DNA of 64,000 bases from Streptomyces sp. AC512_CC834 (GCF_019049325.1 NZ_JAGMUO010000023.1:62001-126000), one strand, 5' to 3'. Positions 9,981 to 19,407 are shown, numbered from the stretch's first letter. Translations and numbers: made by a program. The notes: generated by a model from the sequence alone, not told the origin.

Positions 9981-10056
9981 GCCCGCGCGTCCGTCGTGGC
10001 CGGTCGCGCCCACGCGGCGGAGCCCCCACTCCTGCCCCCTGCCCCCTGCCCCCGCG

Positions 10057-10644
10057 TCAGACCAGCGCTGCCGTCTTCCGCCTCGCTCCACCCGGTGCCG
10101 CGTCGCCCGCCGCGATGCCGGTGCTGCGGTAGGCCTTGACGGCCTTGCCCGCCGGGCGGCCGGTGTTGCCGGCGAGCCAGTCCACGCGGACCCACAGCAG
10201 GGCGTCCCCGGACTGCTCGCGGCGGCCGATCCAGGAGGACTTCAGCCACAGCCCGGCGCCGCAGCCCGCCATCAGCAGTCCGGCGGCGGCGGGTACGGCG
10301 AAGGCGCTGCCCAGGGCGGCGAGGAAGGCGAGCAGCAGCCACCAGCGGTGGCCCCGGCGCCAGTTGCGCACAGTCACCGCACGGTCCTGGAGCACGTCGT
10401 GCTTGCCGGCGCGGGCGGCCGAAGCGGCGAGGGCGGTGTAGCGCCTGCGGCGCACGGTCGCCACGACGGCCGTGGCGACGATGAAGAGCGCGGCGCCGGC
10501 CAGCACCCCGATCCGGCGTCCGGTGAGTCCCGGCACCAGCACCCCGATGCCCGCCGCGAAAACGCCCAGCCACCACATCGGCGCCGCCCCCGCCCGTACG
10601 ACGACGGCGACCCGAGCCAGCCCCACCTGTCCTCCGCGCGCCAC
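10057..10644 (-). CDS. Integral membrane protein, unknown function
   Basis: 195 residues. Hydrophobic segments lie at about 20-45 and 50-72, with a second pair after an Arg-rich loop (RRRRY), and a soluble tail contains WVRVDWLAGNTGRPAGKAVKAYR. GTG 10644 was chosen because GGGAGG ends 6 nt upstream; the frame is open to 10707 but without a ribosome binding site. The gene stands alone on the minus strand between the decarboxylase and the RpiR regulator. No domain family is recognised. Confidence 0.65.
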   Translation of the reverse strand: MARGGQVGLARVAVVVRAGAAPMWWLGVFAAGIGVLVPGLTGRRIGVLAGAALFIVATAVVATVRRRRYTALAASAARAGKHDVLQDRAVTVRNWRRGHRWWLLLAFLAALGSAFAVPAAAGLLMAGCGAGLWLKSSWIGRREQSGDALLWVRVDWLAGNTGRPAGKAVKAYRSTGIAAGDAAPGGARRKTAALV

Positions 10645-10770
10645 GTCCTGCCTCCCGTCCCGTTCCTGCCTGTGCCATGCCTCTGAAGGGTGTGTCAGGC
10701 GCCGCACTGTAGTGGGAAAAGCTGAGACGAGTCTGAGAACGCGTCCGCCGTCCGGGTCACTGAGCGAGCG

Positions 10771-11649
10771 TCACTCGACGAACAGTCCCCGCGCCGCGGC
10801 CTTCGCGTCGAACTCCTCCAGCCGGGACTGCGCGTCCGGCAGGTCGTCGCACATCGCCTCCAGCAGCACCCGGCCGAGCAGCATCGGCGCGCAGGCGGTG
10901 TCGAAGGCGAGGCCGGTGCCGACGGCGGCGGGCAGCAGCAGGTCGGACACCTTGGCGACCGGCGCGAAGGCGGAGTCGGCGACGGTCACCACCGTGAGCC
11001 CCGCCTCCTTGGCGTGCGCGAGCGCCTCGACGACCTCACGGGGGTGCCGGGGCAGGGCGAAGCAGAGCAGGGTGCTCGCCCCCGCCCGGACGGCGGCGTC
11101 GATGCGGTCGTGGAGCATCGTGCCGCCCTCGCCCAGCAGCCGGACGTCCGGGTGCACCTTGGCGGCGAAGTAGGCGAAGCCGTGCGCCTGCGCCGCGGCG
11201 GCCCGCAGCCCCAGCACGGGCAGCGGCCGACTTCCGGCGAGCAGCAGGCCCGCCTCCCGTACCGGCTCCGGGTCGGCCAGCACCTCCGCCAGGTGCCGCA
11301 GGTTCTCGATCTCGGCCGCCACGGCCTGCTGGTACTCGTTGCGGGAGCCGGTGTCGGCGACCGGTTCCGCGGGCCCGACCTCGCGCAGATGACGGCGCAG
11401 CGCCGGGTAGCCGTCGAAGCCGAGGGCGACGGCGAAGCGGGTCACGGACGGCTGGCTCACCCCCGCCAGCTCGGCCAGCTCCACGCTCGACAGAAAGGGC
11501 ACGTCGAAGGCGCGGCGCACCATGCTGTGCGCGATACGCCGCTGGGTCGGCGTCAGCCGGTGCCCTTCGAAGAGCGCCTGCAGCCGCGCGGCCGCACTGT
11601 CGGTCCCGCCGGTCCCGCCGGCGCCGCCGGTCCCGCTCGACCCGCTCAT
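10771..11649 (-). CDS. MurR/RpiR-family transcriptional regulator
   Basis: 292 residues. An N-terminal HTH_6 domain (about 20-95) contains ELAELAGVSQPSVTRFAVALGF. A C-terminal SIS sugar-phosphate-binding domain (about 125-265) contains GLRAAAAQAHGFAYF and VVTVADSAFAPVAKVSDLLL. Regulators of this family usually sense phosphosugars; some actinobacterial members control amino-acid catabolism, so a link to the nearby hut operon 2.4 kb away is possible but unproven. The first 18 residues are a Gly/Ser/Thr-rich low-complexity stretch. Confidence 0.88.
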   Translation of the reverse strand: MSGSSGTGGAGGTGGTDSAAARLQALFEGHRLTPTQRRIAHSMVRRAFDVPFLSSVELAELAGVSQPSVTRFAVALGFDGYPALRRHLREVGPAEPVADTGSRNEYQQAVAAEIENLRHLAEVLADPEPVREAGLLLAGSRPLPVLGLRAAAAQAHGFAYFAAKVHPDVRLLGEGGTMLHDRIDAAVRAGASTLLCFALPRHPREVVEALAHAKEAGLTVVTVADSAFAPVAKVSDLLLPAAVGTGLAFDTACAPMLLGRVLLEAMCDDLPDAQSRLEEFDAKAAARGLFVE

Positions 11650-11803
11650 GACATGGCCCCCTCGACCTATTCACGCGCCCCGGTTTCTGCATACCGTTAT
11701 ACAGCGAGGCGGCGGCACCGGCCGACCCCTACGGGTCCTCCCCCGCCCGAAACGGGGGCTGTCCCCAGTGCCGCGGCCGCCGCGGCTGCCTACCGTGGGG
11801 GAC

Positions 11804-12238
11804 ATGACGGGAATGGACGCGCGCGACGCCGAACTCAAGAAGGAACTCGACGCCACCCTGCAGACCCGCAGGGAGCTGGGTGAGGAGTACGAGTCCTCCC
11901 TGGTCGACTCGTTCCTGGAGAAGGTCGACCAGCGCATCGACGGGGCGGTCGAGCGCCGGGTGCGCCGACAGCTCGCGGAGCAGCAGATGACGGTGGCCCG
12001 GGACAGCCGGTCGCCGCGGCCCACGGACTCCTTCGGCGAGCGCTTCGGCTTCGGCATCGTCTCGCTGGTGCTGGCGATCCCGCTGTCCGCGATCGGCGGC
12101 GGGGTGGCGGACCTCCCCGGGATGCTGGTCGCCTGGGCCGGCATCGTCGGGGTCAACGTCGTCCAGGTCGCCCGGACCAATCCGGACCTGTTCGGACGCC
12201 GCCGCCGCGCGGGCCGGGACGACGACTGGGAGGACTGA
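11804..12238 (+). CDS. Small membrane protein with N-terminal coiled coil, unknown function
   Basis: 144 residues. A charged helical N-terminal half (ELKKELDATLQTRRELGEEYESSLVDSFLEKVDQRID) is followed by two adjacent membrane spans at about 88-104 (FGIVSLVLAIPLSAIGGG) and 108-128 (PGMLVAWAGIVGVNVVQVA), then a short Arg/Asp tail. Start ATG 11804; longer upstream frame is not supported. It is convergent with the cystathionine synthase gene across a strong terminator. It is probably a widely conserved actinobacterial hypothetical. Confidence 0.75.
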   Translation: MTGMDARDAELKKELDATLQTRRELGEEYESSLVDSFLEKVDQRIDGAVERRVRRQLAEQQMTVARDSRSPRPTDSFGERFGFGIVSLVLAIPLSAIGGGVADLPGMLVAWAGIVGVNVVQVARTNPDLFGRRRRAGRDDDWED

Positions 12239-12276
12239 GGGAAGAGGAAAACGGAAGACGGAAGACGGAAGACTGC

Positions 12277-12329
12277 GCGGGGACCGCCGCACCCCCAGTG
12301 CTGGGGGGCGGGACGACGGCGGTCCCCGC
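12277..12329. terminator. Two-tier hairpin terminator between convergent genes
   Basis: A perfect 13-bp outer stem GCGGGGACCGCCG / CGGCGGTCCCCGC encloses an inner CCCCCAG-tg-CTGGGGG stem. It lies after a run of four GGAAGAC repeats (12252-12273). The remaining 200 bp to the cystathionine synthase stop hold no feature I can support. Confidence 0.75.
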
Positions 12330-12538
12330 GGGGGACGCGTCCGGTACCGGGCCTCACGGCCGGGGCGGCACGTCCGTGGCGTCGTTGGAGGTCCGGGAGC
12401 CGCTCCGGAAAGTCCGTGACGCCGACACCGACTACTCTGCCGGTCCCGTGTTAAGCGACTGCTGCGTGCACGTGAAGCGCGCGTACCACTTCCGCGAAGT
12501 CCACGAAGATCACCGAGGTGCTACCGGCCCTCGGCGAG

Positions 12539-13924
12539 CTACATGCCCTTGGCGAGGAAGGACAGCAGGTCCTGCCGGCTCACCACGCCGGTCGGCTTGC
12601 CCTCGACCAGGACGATCGCCGCGTCGGCGGCGCCGAGCACCGACATCAGGTCCGCGACCGGCTCGCCGGAGCCGACCTGGGGCAGCGGGGCGGACATGTG
12701 CTTCTCCAGCGGGTCCTCCAGCGAGGCGCGCCCCGCGAACAGGGCGTTCAGCAGCTCGCGTTCGACGACCGAGCCGACGACCTCGGCGGCCATCACGTCC
12801 GGGTGGCCGGCGCCGGGCTTGACGATCGGCATCTGCGAGACGCCGTACTCGCGCAGCACCTCGATGGCCTCGCCGACGGTCTCGTCCGGGTGCATGTGGA
12901 CGAGGGAGGGGATGTGACCGCGCTCCTTGTGGTTCAGGACCTCGGCGACGCGCGCGCTGGGCCCGGCGTCCTCCAGGAAGCCGTAGTCGGCCATCCACTC
13001 GTCGTTGAAGATCTTGCTGAGGTAGCCGCGCCCGCTGTCCGGGAGGAGGACGACGACCACATCGTCCTCGCCGAGCCGCGCCGCCACCTCGAGCGCCGCG
13101 ACGACCGCCATGCCGCAGGAGCCGCCCACCAGCAGGCCCTCCTCCTTGGCGAGGCGGCGGGTCATCTGGAAGGAGTCCTTGTCGGAGACGGCGACGATCT
13201 CGTCCGCGACGTCGCGGTCGTACGCCGTCGGCCAGAAGTCCTCGCCGACGCCCTCGACCAGATACGGGCGCCCGGAGCCGCCGGAGTAGACGGAGCCCTC
13301 GGGGTCGGCGCCGATCACCTTCACCGCGCCGTCGCTGGTGTCCTTCAGGTACCGGCCGGTGCCGGAGATGGTGCCGCCGGTGCCGACGCCCGCGACGAAG
13401 TGGGTGATCCTCCCCTCGGTCTGCTCCCACAGCTCGGGTCCCGTGGAGTGGTAGTGGGAGAGGGGGTTGTGCGGGTTCGAGTACTGGTCCGGCTTCCAGG
13501 CGCCCGGCGTCTCGCGGACCAGCCGGTCGGAGACGTTGTAGTAGGAGTCCGGGTGCTCGGGGTCGACCGCCGTCGGGCAGACGACGACCTCGGCGCCGTA
13601 CGCGCGCAGCACGTTGATCTTGTCGGTGGACACCTTGTCAGGGCAGACGAAGACGCACTTGTAGCCCTTCTGCTGGGCCACGATCGCCAGGCCCACGCCC
13701 GTGTTCCCGCTGGTCGGCTCGACGATCGTGCCGCCCGGCTGCAGGGCTCCGCTCTGCTCGGCGGCCTCGATCATGCGCAGGGCGATGCGGTCCTTGACCG
13801 AGCCGCCCGGGTTGAAGTACTCCACCTTGGCCAGGACGGTCGCCCTGATGCCCTTGGTGACGCTGTTGAGCCGCACCAGCGGGGTGTTGCCGACGAGGCT
13901 GATCATCGAGTCGTGGAATTGCAC
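12539..13924 (-). CDS. cbs: Cystathionine beta-synthase
   Basis: 461 residues. A fold-type II PLP domain (about 1-325) contains the lysine in NPGGSVKDR (K44), the substrate-binding TSGNTG and the phosphate loop GTGGTISGTGR. A pair of CBS regulatory domains (about 335-461) includes VLREYGVSQMPIV and GKPTGVVSRQDLLSFLAK. It condenses serine and homocysteine (reverse transsulfuration); the CBS pair distinguishes it from CysK/CysM. GTG 13924 is preceded by GGAGA 7 nt upstream; the frame open to 14053 has no conserved residues. It is divergent from the SGNH hydrolase gene. Confidence 0.92.
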   Translation of the reverse strand: MQFHDSMISLVGNTPLVRLNSVTKGIRATVLAKVEYFNPGGSVKDRIALRMIEAAEQSGALQPGGTIVEPTSGNTGVGLAIVAQQKGYKCVFVCPDKVSTDKINVLRAYGAEVVVCPTAVDPEHPDSYYNVSDRLVRETPGAWKPDQYSNPHNPLSHYHSTGPELWEQTEGRITHFVAGVGTGGTISGTGRYLKDTSDGAVKVIGADPEGSVYSGGSGRPYLVEGVGEDFWPTAYDRDVADEIVAVSDKDSFQMTRRLAKEEGLLVGGSCGMAVVAALEVAARLGEDDVVVVLLPDSGRGYLSKIFNDEWMADYGFLEDAGPSARVAEVLNHKERGHIPSLVHMHPDETVGEAIEVLREYGVSQMPIVKPGAGHPDVMAAEVVGSVVERELLNALFAGRASLEDPLEKHMSAPLPQVGSGEPVADLMSVLGAADAAIVLVEGKPTGVVSRQDLLSFLAKGM

Positions 13925-14091
13925 CGTGGTCTCCGGATGCCGCAAATGAAGGGTCGATATCGGTTCGGCCAGCCTATGGCCTGCCGGCCCGCGCCCGCCC
14001 CGTGACGGTCGTTCACCCTGCGTTGAGATTGGGCGACCGTCCGTACGGGGCAAGGAGAGGGTGTACGGGTTGGAGGAGGTGGCGGCGACGT

Positions 14092-15114
14092 ATGACGAGC
14101 ATGTCGAGGGCGAGGGTGGCCAGGCGGATCGCGGCCGGCGCGGCGTACGGCGGCGGCGGCATCGGGCTGGCCGGTGCGGCGGCGGTCGGTCTCGTGGTGG
14201 CGGAGGTGCAACTGGCCAGGCGCCGGGTGGGCATCGGCACGCCCGACCGGGTGCCGAACGCGCAGGGGCTGTACGGCGGCGCCCTGCCCACGGCCGCCGA
14301 GCCGCCGTTGCGGCTGATGATGCTGGGCGACTCCACGGCCGCCGGGCAGGGCGTCCACCGGGCCGGGCAGACGCCGGGCGCGCTGCTGGCGTCGGGGCTC
14401 GCGGCGGTGGCGGAGCGGCCGGTGCGGCTGGGGTCGGTCGCGGCGCCGGGGGCGTGTTCGGACGACCTGGACCGGCAGGTGGCGCTGGTCCTCGCGGACC
14501 CGGGCCGGGTGCCCGACGTCTGCGTGATCATGGTCGGCGCCAATGACGTCACCCACCGGATGCCGGCGACCCGCTCGGTGCGGCATCTGTCCGGCGCGGT
14601 ACGGCGGCTGCGCACGGCCGGCGCGGAGGTGGTGGTCGGCACCTGCCCGGACCTCGGCACCATCGAGCGGGTGCGGCAACCGCTGCGCTGGCTGGCCCGG
14701 CGGGCCTCGCGGCAGCTCGCGGCGGCGCAGACCATCGGCGTCGTCGAGCAGGGCGGGCGCACGGTGTCGCTGGGCGATCTGCTGGGACCCGAGTTCGCGC
14801 AGAATCCGCGGGAGCTGTTCGGTCCGGACAACTACCACCCCTCCGCGGAGGGGTACGCCACGGCCGCGATGGCGGTCCTGCCGTCGCTGTGTGCCGCGCT
14901 CGGCCTGTGGCCGGCCGAGGAGGAGCACCCCGACGCCCTGCGCCGCGAGGGCTTCCTGCCGGTGGCCCGGGCGGCGGCGGAGGCCGCGTCCGAGGCGGGC
15001 ACGGAGGTCGCGGCGGCGATGCCGACGGGGCCGCGGGGGCCTTGGGCGCTGCTGAAGCGGAGGCGGCGGCGCCGTGTGGCGGAGGCGGAACCCACCAGCC
15101 CGTCCGGCGTTTGA
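14092..15114 (+). CDS. Secreted or membrane-anchored SGNH/GDSL hydrolase
   Basis: 340 residues. An N-terminal hydrophobic anchor or signal (about 12-40) is followed by an SGNH hydrolase domain. Block I is LMMLGDSTAAGQG with nucleophile Ser81, block III is MVGANDVTH and block V is PDNYHPSAEGY with the Asp/His pair. Substrate unknown; related enzymes are esterases or lipases. Start ATG 14092 follows GGAGGAGG at 14072-14079, with slightly long spacing. The last residues, SPSGV, are encoded by a dispersed intergenic repeat that begins inside the gene, so the native C terminus was probably remodelled. Confidence 0.85.
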   Translation: MTSMSRARVARRIAAGAAYGGGGIGLAGAAAVGLVVAEVQLARRRVGIGTPDRVPNAQGLYGGALPTAAEPPLRLMMLGDSTAAGQGVHRAGQTPGALLASGLAAVAERPVRLGSVAAPGACSDDLDRQVALVLADPGRVPDVCVIMVGANDVTHRMPATRSVRHLSGAVRRLRTAGAEVVVGTCPDLGTIERVRQPLRWLARRASRQLAAAQTIGVVEQGGRTVSLGDLLGPEFAQNPRELFGPDNYHPSAEGYATAAMAVLPSLCAALGLWPAEEEHPDALRREGFLPVARAAAEAASEAGTEVAAAMPTGPRGPWALLKRRRRRRVAEAEPTSPSGV

Positions 15115-15161
15115 GGACGAGGCCGTTCAGGCCGAAGGGGGTCTGGGGGCGCAGCCCCCAG
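15099..15161 (+). repeat. Dispersed Streptomyces 3'-end repeat with hairpin
   Basis: This element combines the segment CCGTCCGGCGTTTGAGGACG with a stem-loop CTGGGGGC-gca-GCCCCCAG at 15143-15161. It starts inside the SGNH hydrolase reading frame and supplies its last codons and stop. Such elements are familiar at 3' ends of Streptomyces genes and probably terminate transcription. A related stem lies at the left edge of the window. Confidence 0.65.
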
Positions 15162-15356
15162 CTACACCCGCCCCCCAGCTACGCCCGCCCCAGCACCCGG
15201 CACGGATACACCGCCCGACCGCCGGAGGCCAAAGCAAGCGCTTGGACAGTTGCGGTCCATGTCACACCGTCGTCCCCGTGACCCAGGCCATACGTACGGG
15301 TAACTTCCCCACAGCAGCCCCGCCCGTGCCCGCACCCACTCGCCACTGGAGCCGTG

Positions 15357-16577
15357 ATGCCCGAAGCCGTGATCGTCTCAGCCGCCCGCTCCCCCATCGG
15401 CCGCGCCTTCAAGGGCTCCCTGAAGGACCTGCGCCCCGACGACCTGGCCGCCACGATCATCCAGGCGGCCCTGGCCAAGGTCCCCGGGCTCGACCCCAGG
15501 GACATCGACGACCTGATGCTCGGCTGCGGCCTGCCCGGCGGCGAGCAGGGCAACAACCTCGGCCGGATCGTCGCCGTCGAGATGGGCATGGACCACCTGC
15601 CCGGCTGCACCGTCACCCGGTACTGCTCCTCGTCCCTGCAGACCTCCCGCATGGCGCTGCACGCCATCAAGGCAGGCGAGGGCGACGTCTTCGTCTCGGC
15701 CGGTGTCGAGATGGTCTCCCGGTTCGCCAAGGGCAACTCCGACAGCCTGCCGGACACCCGCAACCCGCTCTTCGCCGAGGCCGAGGCCCGTACCGCCGAG
15801 GTCGCCCAGCAGGAGGGCACCGCCTGGCACGACCCGCGCGAGGACGGCCTCGTCCCCGACCCGTACATCGCGATGGGCCAGACCGCGGAGAACCTCGCCC
15901 GCGCCAAGGGCATCACCCGGCAGGACATGGACGAGTTCGGCGTCCGGTCCCAGAACCTCGCCGAGGAGGCCATCAAGAACGGCTTCTGGGAGCGCGAGAT
16001 CACCCCGGTCACGCTGCCCGACGGCACCGTCGTCGGCAAGGACGACGGCCCCCGCGCCGGCGTCACCCTGGAGGGCGTCCAGGGCCTCAAGCCCGTCTTC
16101 CGCCCCGACGGCCTGGTCACCGCCGGCAACTGCTGCCCGCTCAACGACGGCGCCGCCGCCCTCGTCATCATGAGCGACACCAAGGCCCGCGAGCTGGGCC
16201 TGACCCCGCTCGCCCGCATCGTCTCCACCGGCGTCTCCGGCCTGTCCCCCGAGATCATGGGCCTCGGCCCGGTCGAGGCGAGCAAGCAGGCCCTGTCCCG
16301 CGCCGGGCTGGGCATCGGCGACATCGACCTCGTCGAGATCAACGAGGCGTTCGCCGCGCAGGTCATCCCCTCCTACCGCGACCTCGGCATCCCGCTGGAG
16401 AAGCTGAACGTCAACGGCGGCGCCATCGCCGTGGGCCACCCCTTCGGCATGACCGGCGCCCGCATCACCGGCACGCTGATCAACTCCCTCCAGTGGCACG
16501 ACAAGCAGTTCGGTCTGGAGACGATGTGCGTCGGCGGCGGCCAGGGCATGGCCATGGTCATCGAGCGCCTGAGCTGA
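15357..16577 (+). CDS. Acetyl-CoA C-acetyltransferase (thiolase)
   Basis: 406-residue thiolase II/beta-ketothiolase. The nucleophilic cysteine is in [10 protein letters not shown] (C90); the catalytic His motif is [17 protein letters not shown]; the second cysteine is in MCVGGGQG. It interconverts acetyl-CoA and acetoacetyl-CoA, or shortens 3-ketoacyl-CoA. ATG 15357 lies 5 nt after GGAG (15348-15351); the GTG three bases earlier is less well placed. It is monocistronic, closed by a strong terminator, with no beta-oxidation partners adjacent, so its metabolic direction is unresolved. Confidence 0.92.
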   Translation: MPEAVIVSAARSPIGRAFKGSLKDLRPDDLAATIIQAALAKVPGLDPRDIDDLMLGCGLPGGEQGNNLGRIVAVEMGMDHLPGCTVTRYCSSSLQTSRMALHAIKAGEGDVFVSAGVEMVSRFAKGNSDSLPDTRNPLFAEAEARTAEVAQQEGTAWHDPREDGLVPDPYIAMGQTAENLARAKGITRQDMDEFGVRSQNLAEEAIKNGFWEREITPVTLPDGTVVGKDDGPRAGVTLEGVQGLKPVFRPDGLVTAGNCCPLNDGAAALVIMSDTKARELGLTPLARIVSTGVSGLSPEIMGLGPVEASKQALSRAGLGIGDIDLVEINEAFAAQVIPSYRDLGIPLEKLNVNGGAIAVGHPFGMTGARITGTLINSLQWHDKQFGLETMCVGGGQGMAMVIERLS

Positions 16578-16649
16578 CGCCGCCCTCCGCCGTCGAGGAC
16601 CGGCCACTGAGAGACCGTCAGTAGCGCCCCGCGGACCCAGCGTGACACC

Positions 16650-16691
16650 ACGGCCCGGGACCCTGTGCACCACAGGGTTCTGGGCCGTTTT
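16650..16691 (+). terminator. Intrinsic terminator after thiolase
   Basis: Long stem ACGGCCC..GGACCCTGTG / CACAGGGTTC..GGGCCGT followed directly by TTTTG. The rest of the gap to 16884 contains no ORF I would support; it presumably holds the promoter of the next gene, but no clear -35/-10 pair is seen. Confidence 0.8.
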
Positions 16692-16884
16692 GTGACCCAA
16701 ACTCCCCCAGGATGTGACCTACCTCTCCCGCACCCTTGATTTACGCAGGTCAGAGCAGCAACACCCCCACCCTCCGGGCCCAAAGTCCTGTCCGTTTCGT
16801 GACGTTACGCACTGACAGACGGTTAGTCCTGCCTTCAAGCTGATGTAGGAAGTCGGGGGTCGACTTTGAACCGGGAGTACGTCA

Positions 16885-17703
16885 GTGAGCGCCATGCCGA
16901 TCGCCCTGCTGCTCACCACGGCCGCCACCGGCGCCGTGGGCGTCGCCGTCCTGCGCAGCATTCTGGTGCTGCGCAGGCAGGTGACCGCCCTGCGCGCGGA
17001 GCTGGCCGAGAGCCGGGCCACCGCCACGCGGGGCCGTGTGCCCGCCGCCCGCACCACCGCCGACGCCGAGGAGATACGCGCCGCCGTCGCGGAGGCGCTC
17101 GCCGAGGAGCGCGAGCGGGAACTCGCCGAGGCGCGGGCCTTCTGGGCCGCCCAGGAGTCCCGGGACGCCTCCGACGCGCCCCTGTTGCTCGGCCTGTCCG
17201 ACAGCGAGCTGTTCCTGCCCCGCCAGGCCGACCTCGTGGGCCTTGAGCCCGTGGTCGAGCCGGTCGCGGACGGCGACGAGTCGTCCTCGCAGGACGCGGG
17301 CCACGCGGGCCACACGGGCCCCAGGGAGTCCGCCGAGCTGGCCGCCGCCCGCCGCCGGCACCCCTCGCACCCGGACTTCGTGCCGAATCCGTCGCCGTCG
17401 GTGAACGACCACGACCGCACCGTGGCGACCCTGGAGGAGCTGGCCGAGTCGAGCGTCGCGCTGGCGGACGTCCGTCCGGGCCCGCTGGGCACCCTCGACG
17501 TGTACGTCTTCGCCGACGGCACCACCCTGTGCATGACTCCGGGCCACCGCGAGACCGCGGAACGCCTGGCCGCCGCGCTGGGCGCGGGCCAGACGCCGTT
17601 CCTCCTCGGCGGCTCCGGCATCTCCGGTGCCTACACGCTGACCTTCGCCTGCGGCGAGGAGAACGTGTACATCCTGGCGGACCGCGTCATCGCGTCCCTC
17701 TAG
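16885..17703 (+). CDS. Single-span membrane-anchored protein, unknown function
   Basis: 272 residues. An N-terminal membrane span (about 4-26, PIALLLTTAATGAVGVAVL) is followed by an alanine/glutamate-rich coiled coil (about 30-95), an acidic linker and a compact C-terminal domain (about 190-272) with TLDVYVFADGTTLCMTPGHRET and a closing TFACGEENVYILADRV. GTG 16885 has GGGAG 7 nt upstream. No named domain is recognised. The arrangement suggests a membrane-tethered sensor or scaffold. Confidence 0.7.
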   Translation: MSAMPIALLLTTAATGAVGVAVLRSILVLRRQVTALRAELAESRATATRGRVPAARTTADAEEIRAAVAEALAEERERELAEARAFWAAQESRDASDAPLLLGLSDSELFLPRQADLVGLEPVVEPVADGDESSSQDAGHAGHTGPRESAELAAARRRHPSHPDFVPNPSPSVNDHDRTVATLEELAESSVALADVRPGPLGTLDVYVFADGTTLCMTPGHRETAERLAAALGAGQTPFLLGGSGISGAYTLTFACGEENVYILADRVIASL

Positions 17704-17735
17704 CCAGCCCCCTCTTTCCGGCGGCGGCCGCGGCC

Positions 17736-18047
17736 TCAGACGCCGGCCCGTTTGCGGGCCTCCTCCACCAGTCCCGCCGCTTCTTCCACCTGGCCCTCGT
17801 CCTCGAGTACGAGGGCCAAGTCGTGTGCGGCGACGGCGATCTGGTCGGCCGCCGCGAACATGCCGGCGTCCGGCATCTCACGGGGCTCGGCCCCGGGTTC
17901 CTCCACGAGCTGGGCGCGCCGGGCCAACTCCCGGGCCAGGCCCAGCGCCTCGGCGGCGGCACCGCGTTGCAGTCTGCTCTGCGGGGCGGCGCGCAGCCGG
18001 TCGGCGAAGTCGTCCACGGCACGGGTCAAAGGCGTCGTATCCACCAC
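17736..18047 (-). CDS. Conserved hypothetical helical protein
   Basis: 103 residues, almost entirely alpha-helical by composition, with an ALGLARELARRAQLVEEPG core and a C-terminal GLVEEARKRAGV. No cysteines, signal or membrane span. Its translation looks protein-like while the antisense frames are Arg/Pro shadows. It is convergent with the preceding anchored protein and divergent from the DUF4287 gene. Function unknown. Confidence 0.6.
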   Translation of the reverse strand: MVDTTPLTRAVDDFADRLRAAPQSRLQRGAAAEALGLARELARRAQLVEEPGAEPREMPDAGMFAAADQIAVAAHDLALVLEDEGQVEEAAGLVEEARKRAGV

Positions 18048-18150
18048 GGCGCGAGCGTACGCGGCCGTCCGGGACTGTTGCCAACGGGCGAACGCTCAGG
18101 CACGGTGACCTGAAGGACCGGCTTACATCCCCTTTCGCCCGGAGGCGCCG

Positions 18151-18381
18151 ATGTCCCAAGTCTTCTCCGAGGAGACCCATCGCAATCTGCTCGCCCGAAT
18201 CCCCCAGTGCACCGGCCGTGAGATCTCCGACTGGCTGCGCGCCGTAGAGGACGGCCCCGCTCTCTTCCGCTTCGAGGAAAAGGTCAGCTGGCTCCGCCAC
18301 GAACACAATCTCGCGTACGGCCACGCGAAGGCGATCGTCCACGAGTACGACCTGAGAAGGGCCGCGCGCAGGCTGCTGTAA
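18151..18381 (+). CDS. DUF4287-type small protein
   Basis: 76 residues, beginning MSQVFSEETHRNLLARIPQCTGREISDWLRAVE and ending in a helix with HNLAYGHAKAIVHEYDLRRAARR. The pattern (catalysis by TGR..I..WL, then KxxWLRxEHxLGxGHAxAIVHE) fits the DUF4287 family found in many actinobacteria and proteobacteria. A purine-rich GGAGGCGCCG precedes ATG 18151. Function unknown. Confidence 0.75.
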   Translation: MSQVFSEETHRNLLARIPQCTGREISDWLRAVEDGPALFRFEEKVSWLRHEHNLAYGHAKAIVHEYDLRRAARRLL

Positions 18382-18412
18382 GCGTGCGCCGACCCCACGA
18401 CGACGAAGCGAC

Positions 18413-18444
18413 GAAGGGCCCCGGGCACAAGCCCGGGGCCCTTC
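18413..18444. terminator. Perfect bidirectional hairpin
   Basis: 14-bp perfect stem GAAGGGCCCCGGGC-acaa-GCCCGGGGCCCTTC between the convergent DUF4287 and Bax-inhibitor genes. Confidence 0.8.
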
Positions 18445-18483
18445 ACGCGTCGCAACCCGGTGCGGCGCGGCGTACTAGTCGTT

Positions 18484-19407
18484 CTAGTCGTTGCTGTTCA
18501 GGATCGCGATGAGGCGCAGGAACTCGAGGTAGATCCAGACCAGCGTCAGCGTGAGGCCGAAGGCGGCGAACCAGGCCTCCTCGCGCGGGGCGCCGTAGGC
18601 GAGCCCGTCCTCGACCTGCTTGAAGTCCAGGGCGAGGAAGCACGCGCCGAGAATGATGCCGACGATGCCGAAGACGATGCCGAGCGCACCGCTGCGGAAG
18701 CCGAGGCCGTCGCCGCCGCCGAAGACGGCGAACAGCAGGTTCACCATCATCAGGAAGACGAAGCCCAGCGCGGCCGCCATCACAAAGCCGTAGAAACGGC
18801 GGTTGACGCGGATCCAGCCTGCCTTGTAGGCGATCAGCACACCGGCGAAGACCGCCATCGTGCCGATCACGGCCTGCATGGCCGCGCCGTCGGCGATTCG
18901 GTTGTCGACGACGCTGGAGACGACGCCGAGGAACACACCCTCGAACGCCGCGTACGACAGGATCAGCGCCGGCGTGGGCTTGCGCTTGAAGGACTGGACG
19001 AGCGCCAGGACCATGCCGATCAGCGCGGCACCGATACCGATGCCGTACGAGCGGCTGATGTTGGCGTCGTCCACCGGCAGCAGCGCCCACGCGAGCGCGG
19101 CCGTCACCACGAGCACGCCGAGCGTGCTCGCCGTACGGATGACGACGTCGTCCATCGTCATCCGGCCGGTGGTGGCCGGTGCCTGCGGCGGCGCGCCGTA
19201 CTGAAGGTCCTGCTGCGCGTACGGGTTCTGCGCGTACGGGTTGCCGGCGGACGGCTGGGCGTACGGGTTGCCCTGCGTGCCCTGCGCGTACGGGTTGGCC
19301 TGCGTGGCGACGGCGGGTCCCCCGGCCTGCGGCGCGGCGTTGAAGCCCGCGTAGCCGTTGTCGCGGCTGAACCCCCGTCGCGAGAAGACCGGGTTTCTGC
19401 TCCTCAT
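18484..19407 (-). CDS. Bax inhibitor-1/YccA-family membrane protein
   Basis: 307 residues. The N-terminal cytoplasmic extension (1-90) has repeated NPYAQ motifs (QANPYAQGTQGNPYAQPSAGNPYAQ is the core of the repeat), followed by seven hydrophobic spans (about 98-305). Family landmarks are LSYAAFEGVFLG and the C-terminal DFKQVEDG...EEAWFAAFGLTLTLVWIYLEFLRL. ATG 19407 is preceded by GGAGGAG; the frame open to 19446 is not needed. BI-1 relatives act as pH-sensitive calcium leak channels; the bacterial role is unclear. Confidence 0.88.
   Translation of the reverse strand: MRSRNPVFSRRGFSRDNGYAGFNAAPQAGGPAVATQANPYAQGTQGNPYAQPSAGNPYAQNPYAQQDLQYGAPPQAPATTGRMTMDDVVIRTASTLGVLVVTAALAWALLPVDDANISRSYGIGIGAALIGMVLALVQSFKRKPTPALILSYAAFEGVFLGVVSSVVDNRIADGAAMQAVIGTMAVFAGVLIAYKAGWIRVNRRFYGFVMAAALGFVFLMMVNLLFAVFGGGDGLGFRSGALGIVFGIVGIILGACFLALDFKQVEDGLAYGAPREEAWFAAFGLTLTLVWIYLEFLRLIAILNSND

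Noticed and set aside
12239..12538. A possible RNA gene in the gap before cystathionine beta-synthase
   Set aside because: Only the double hairpin and GGAAGAC repeats are structured; no tRNA or known RNA family features are visible.
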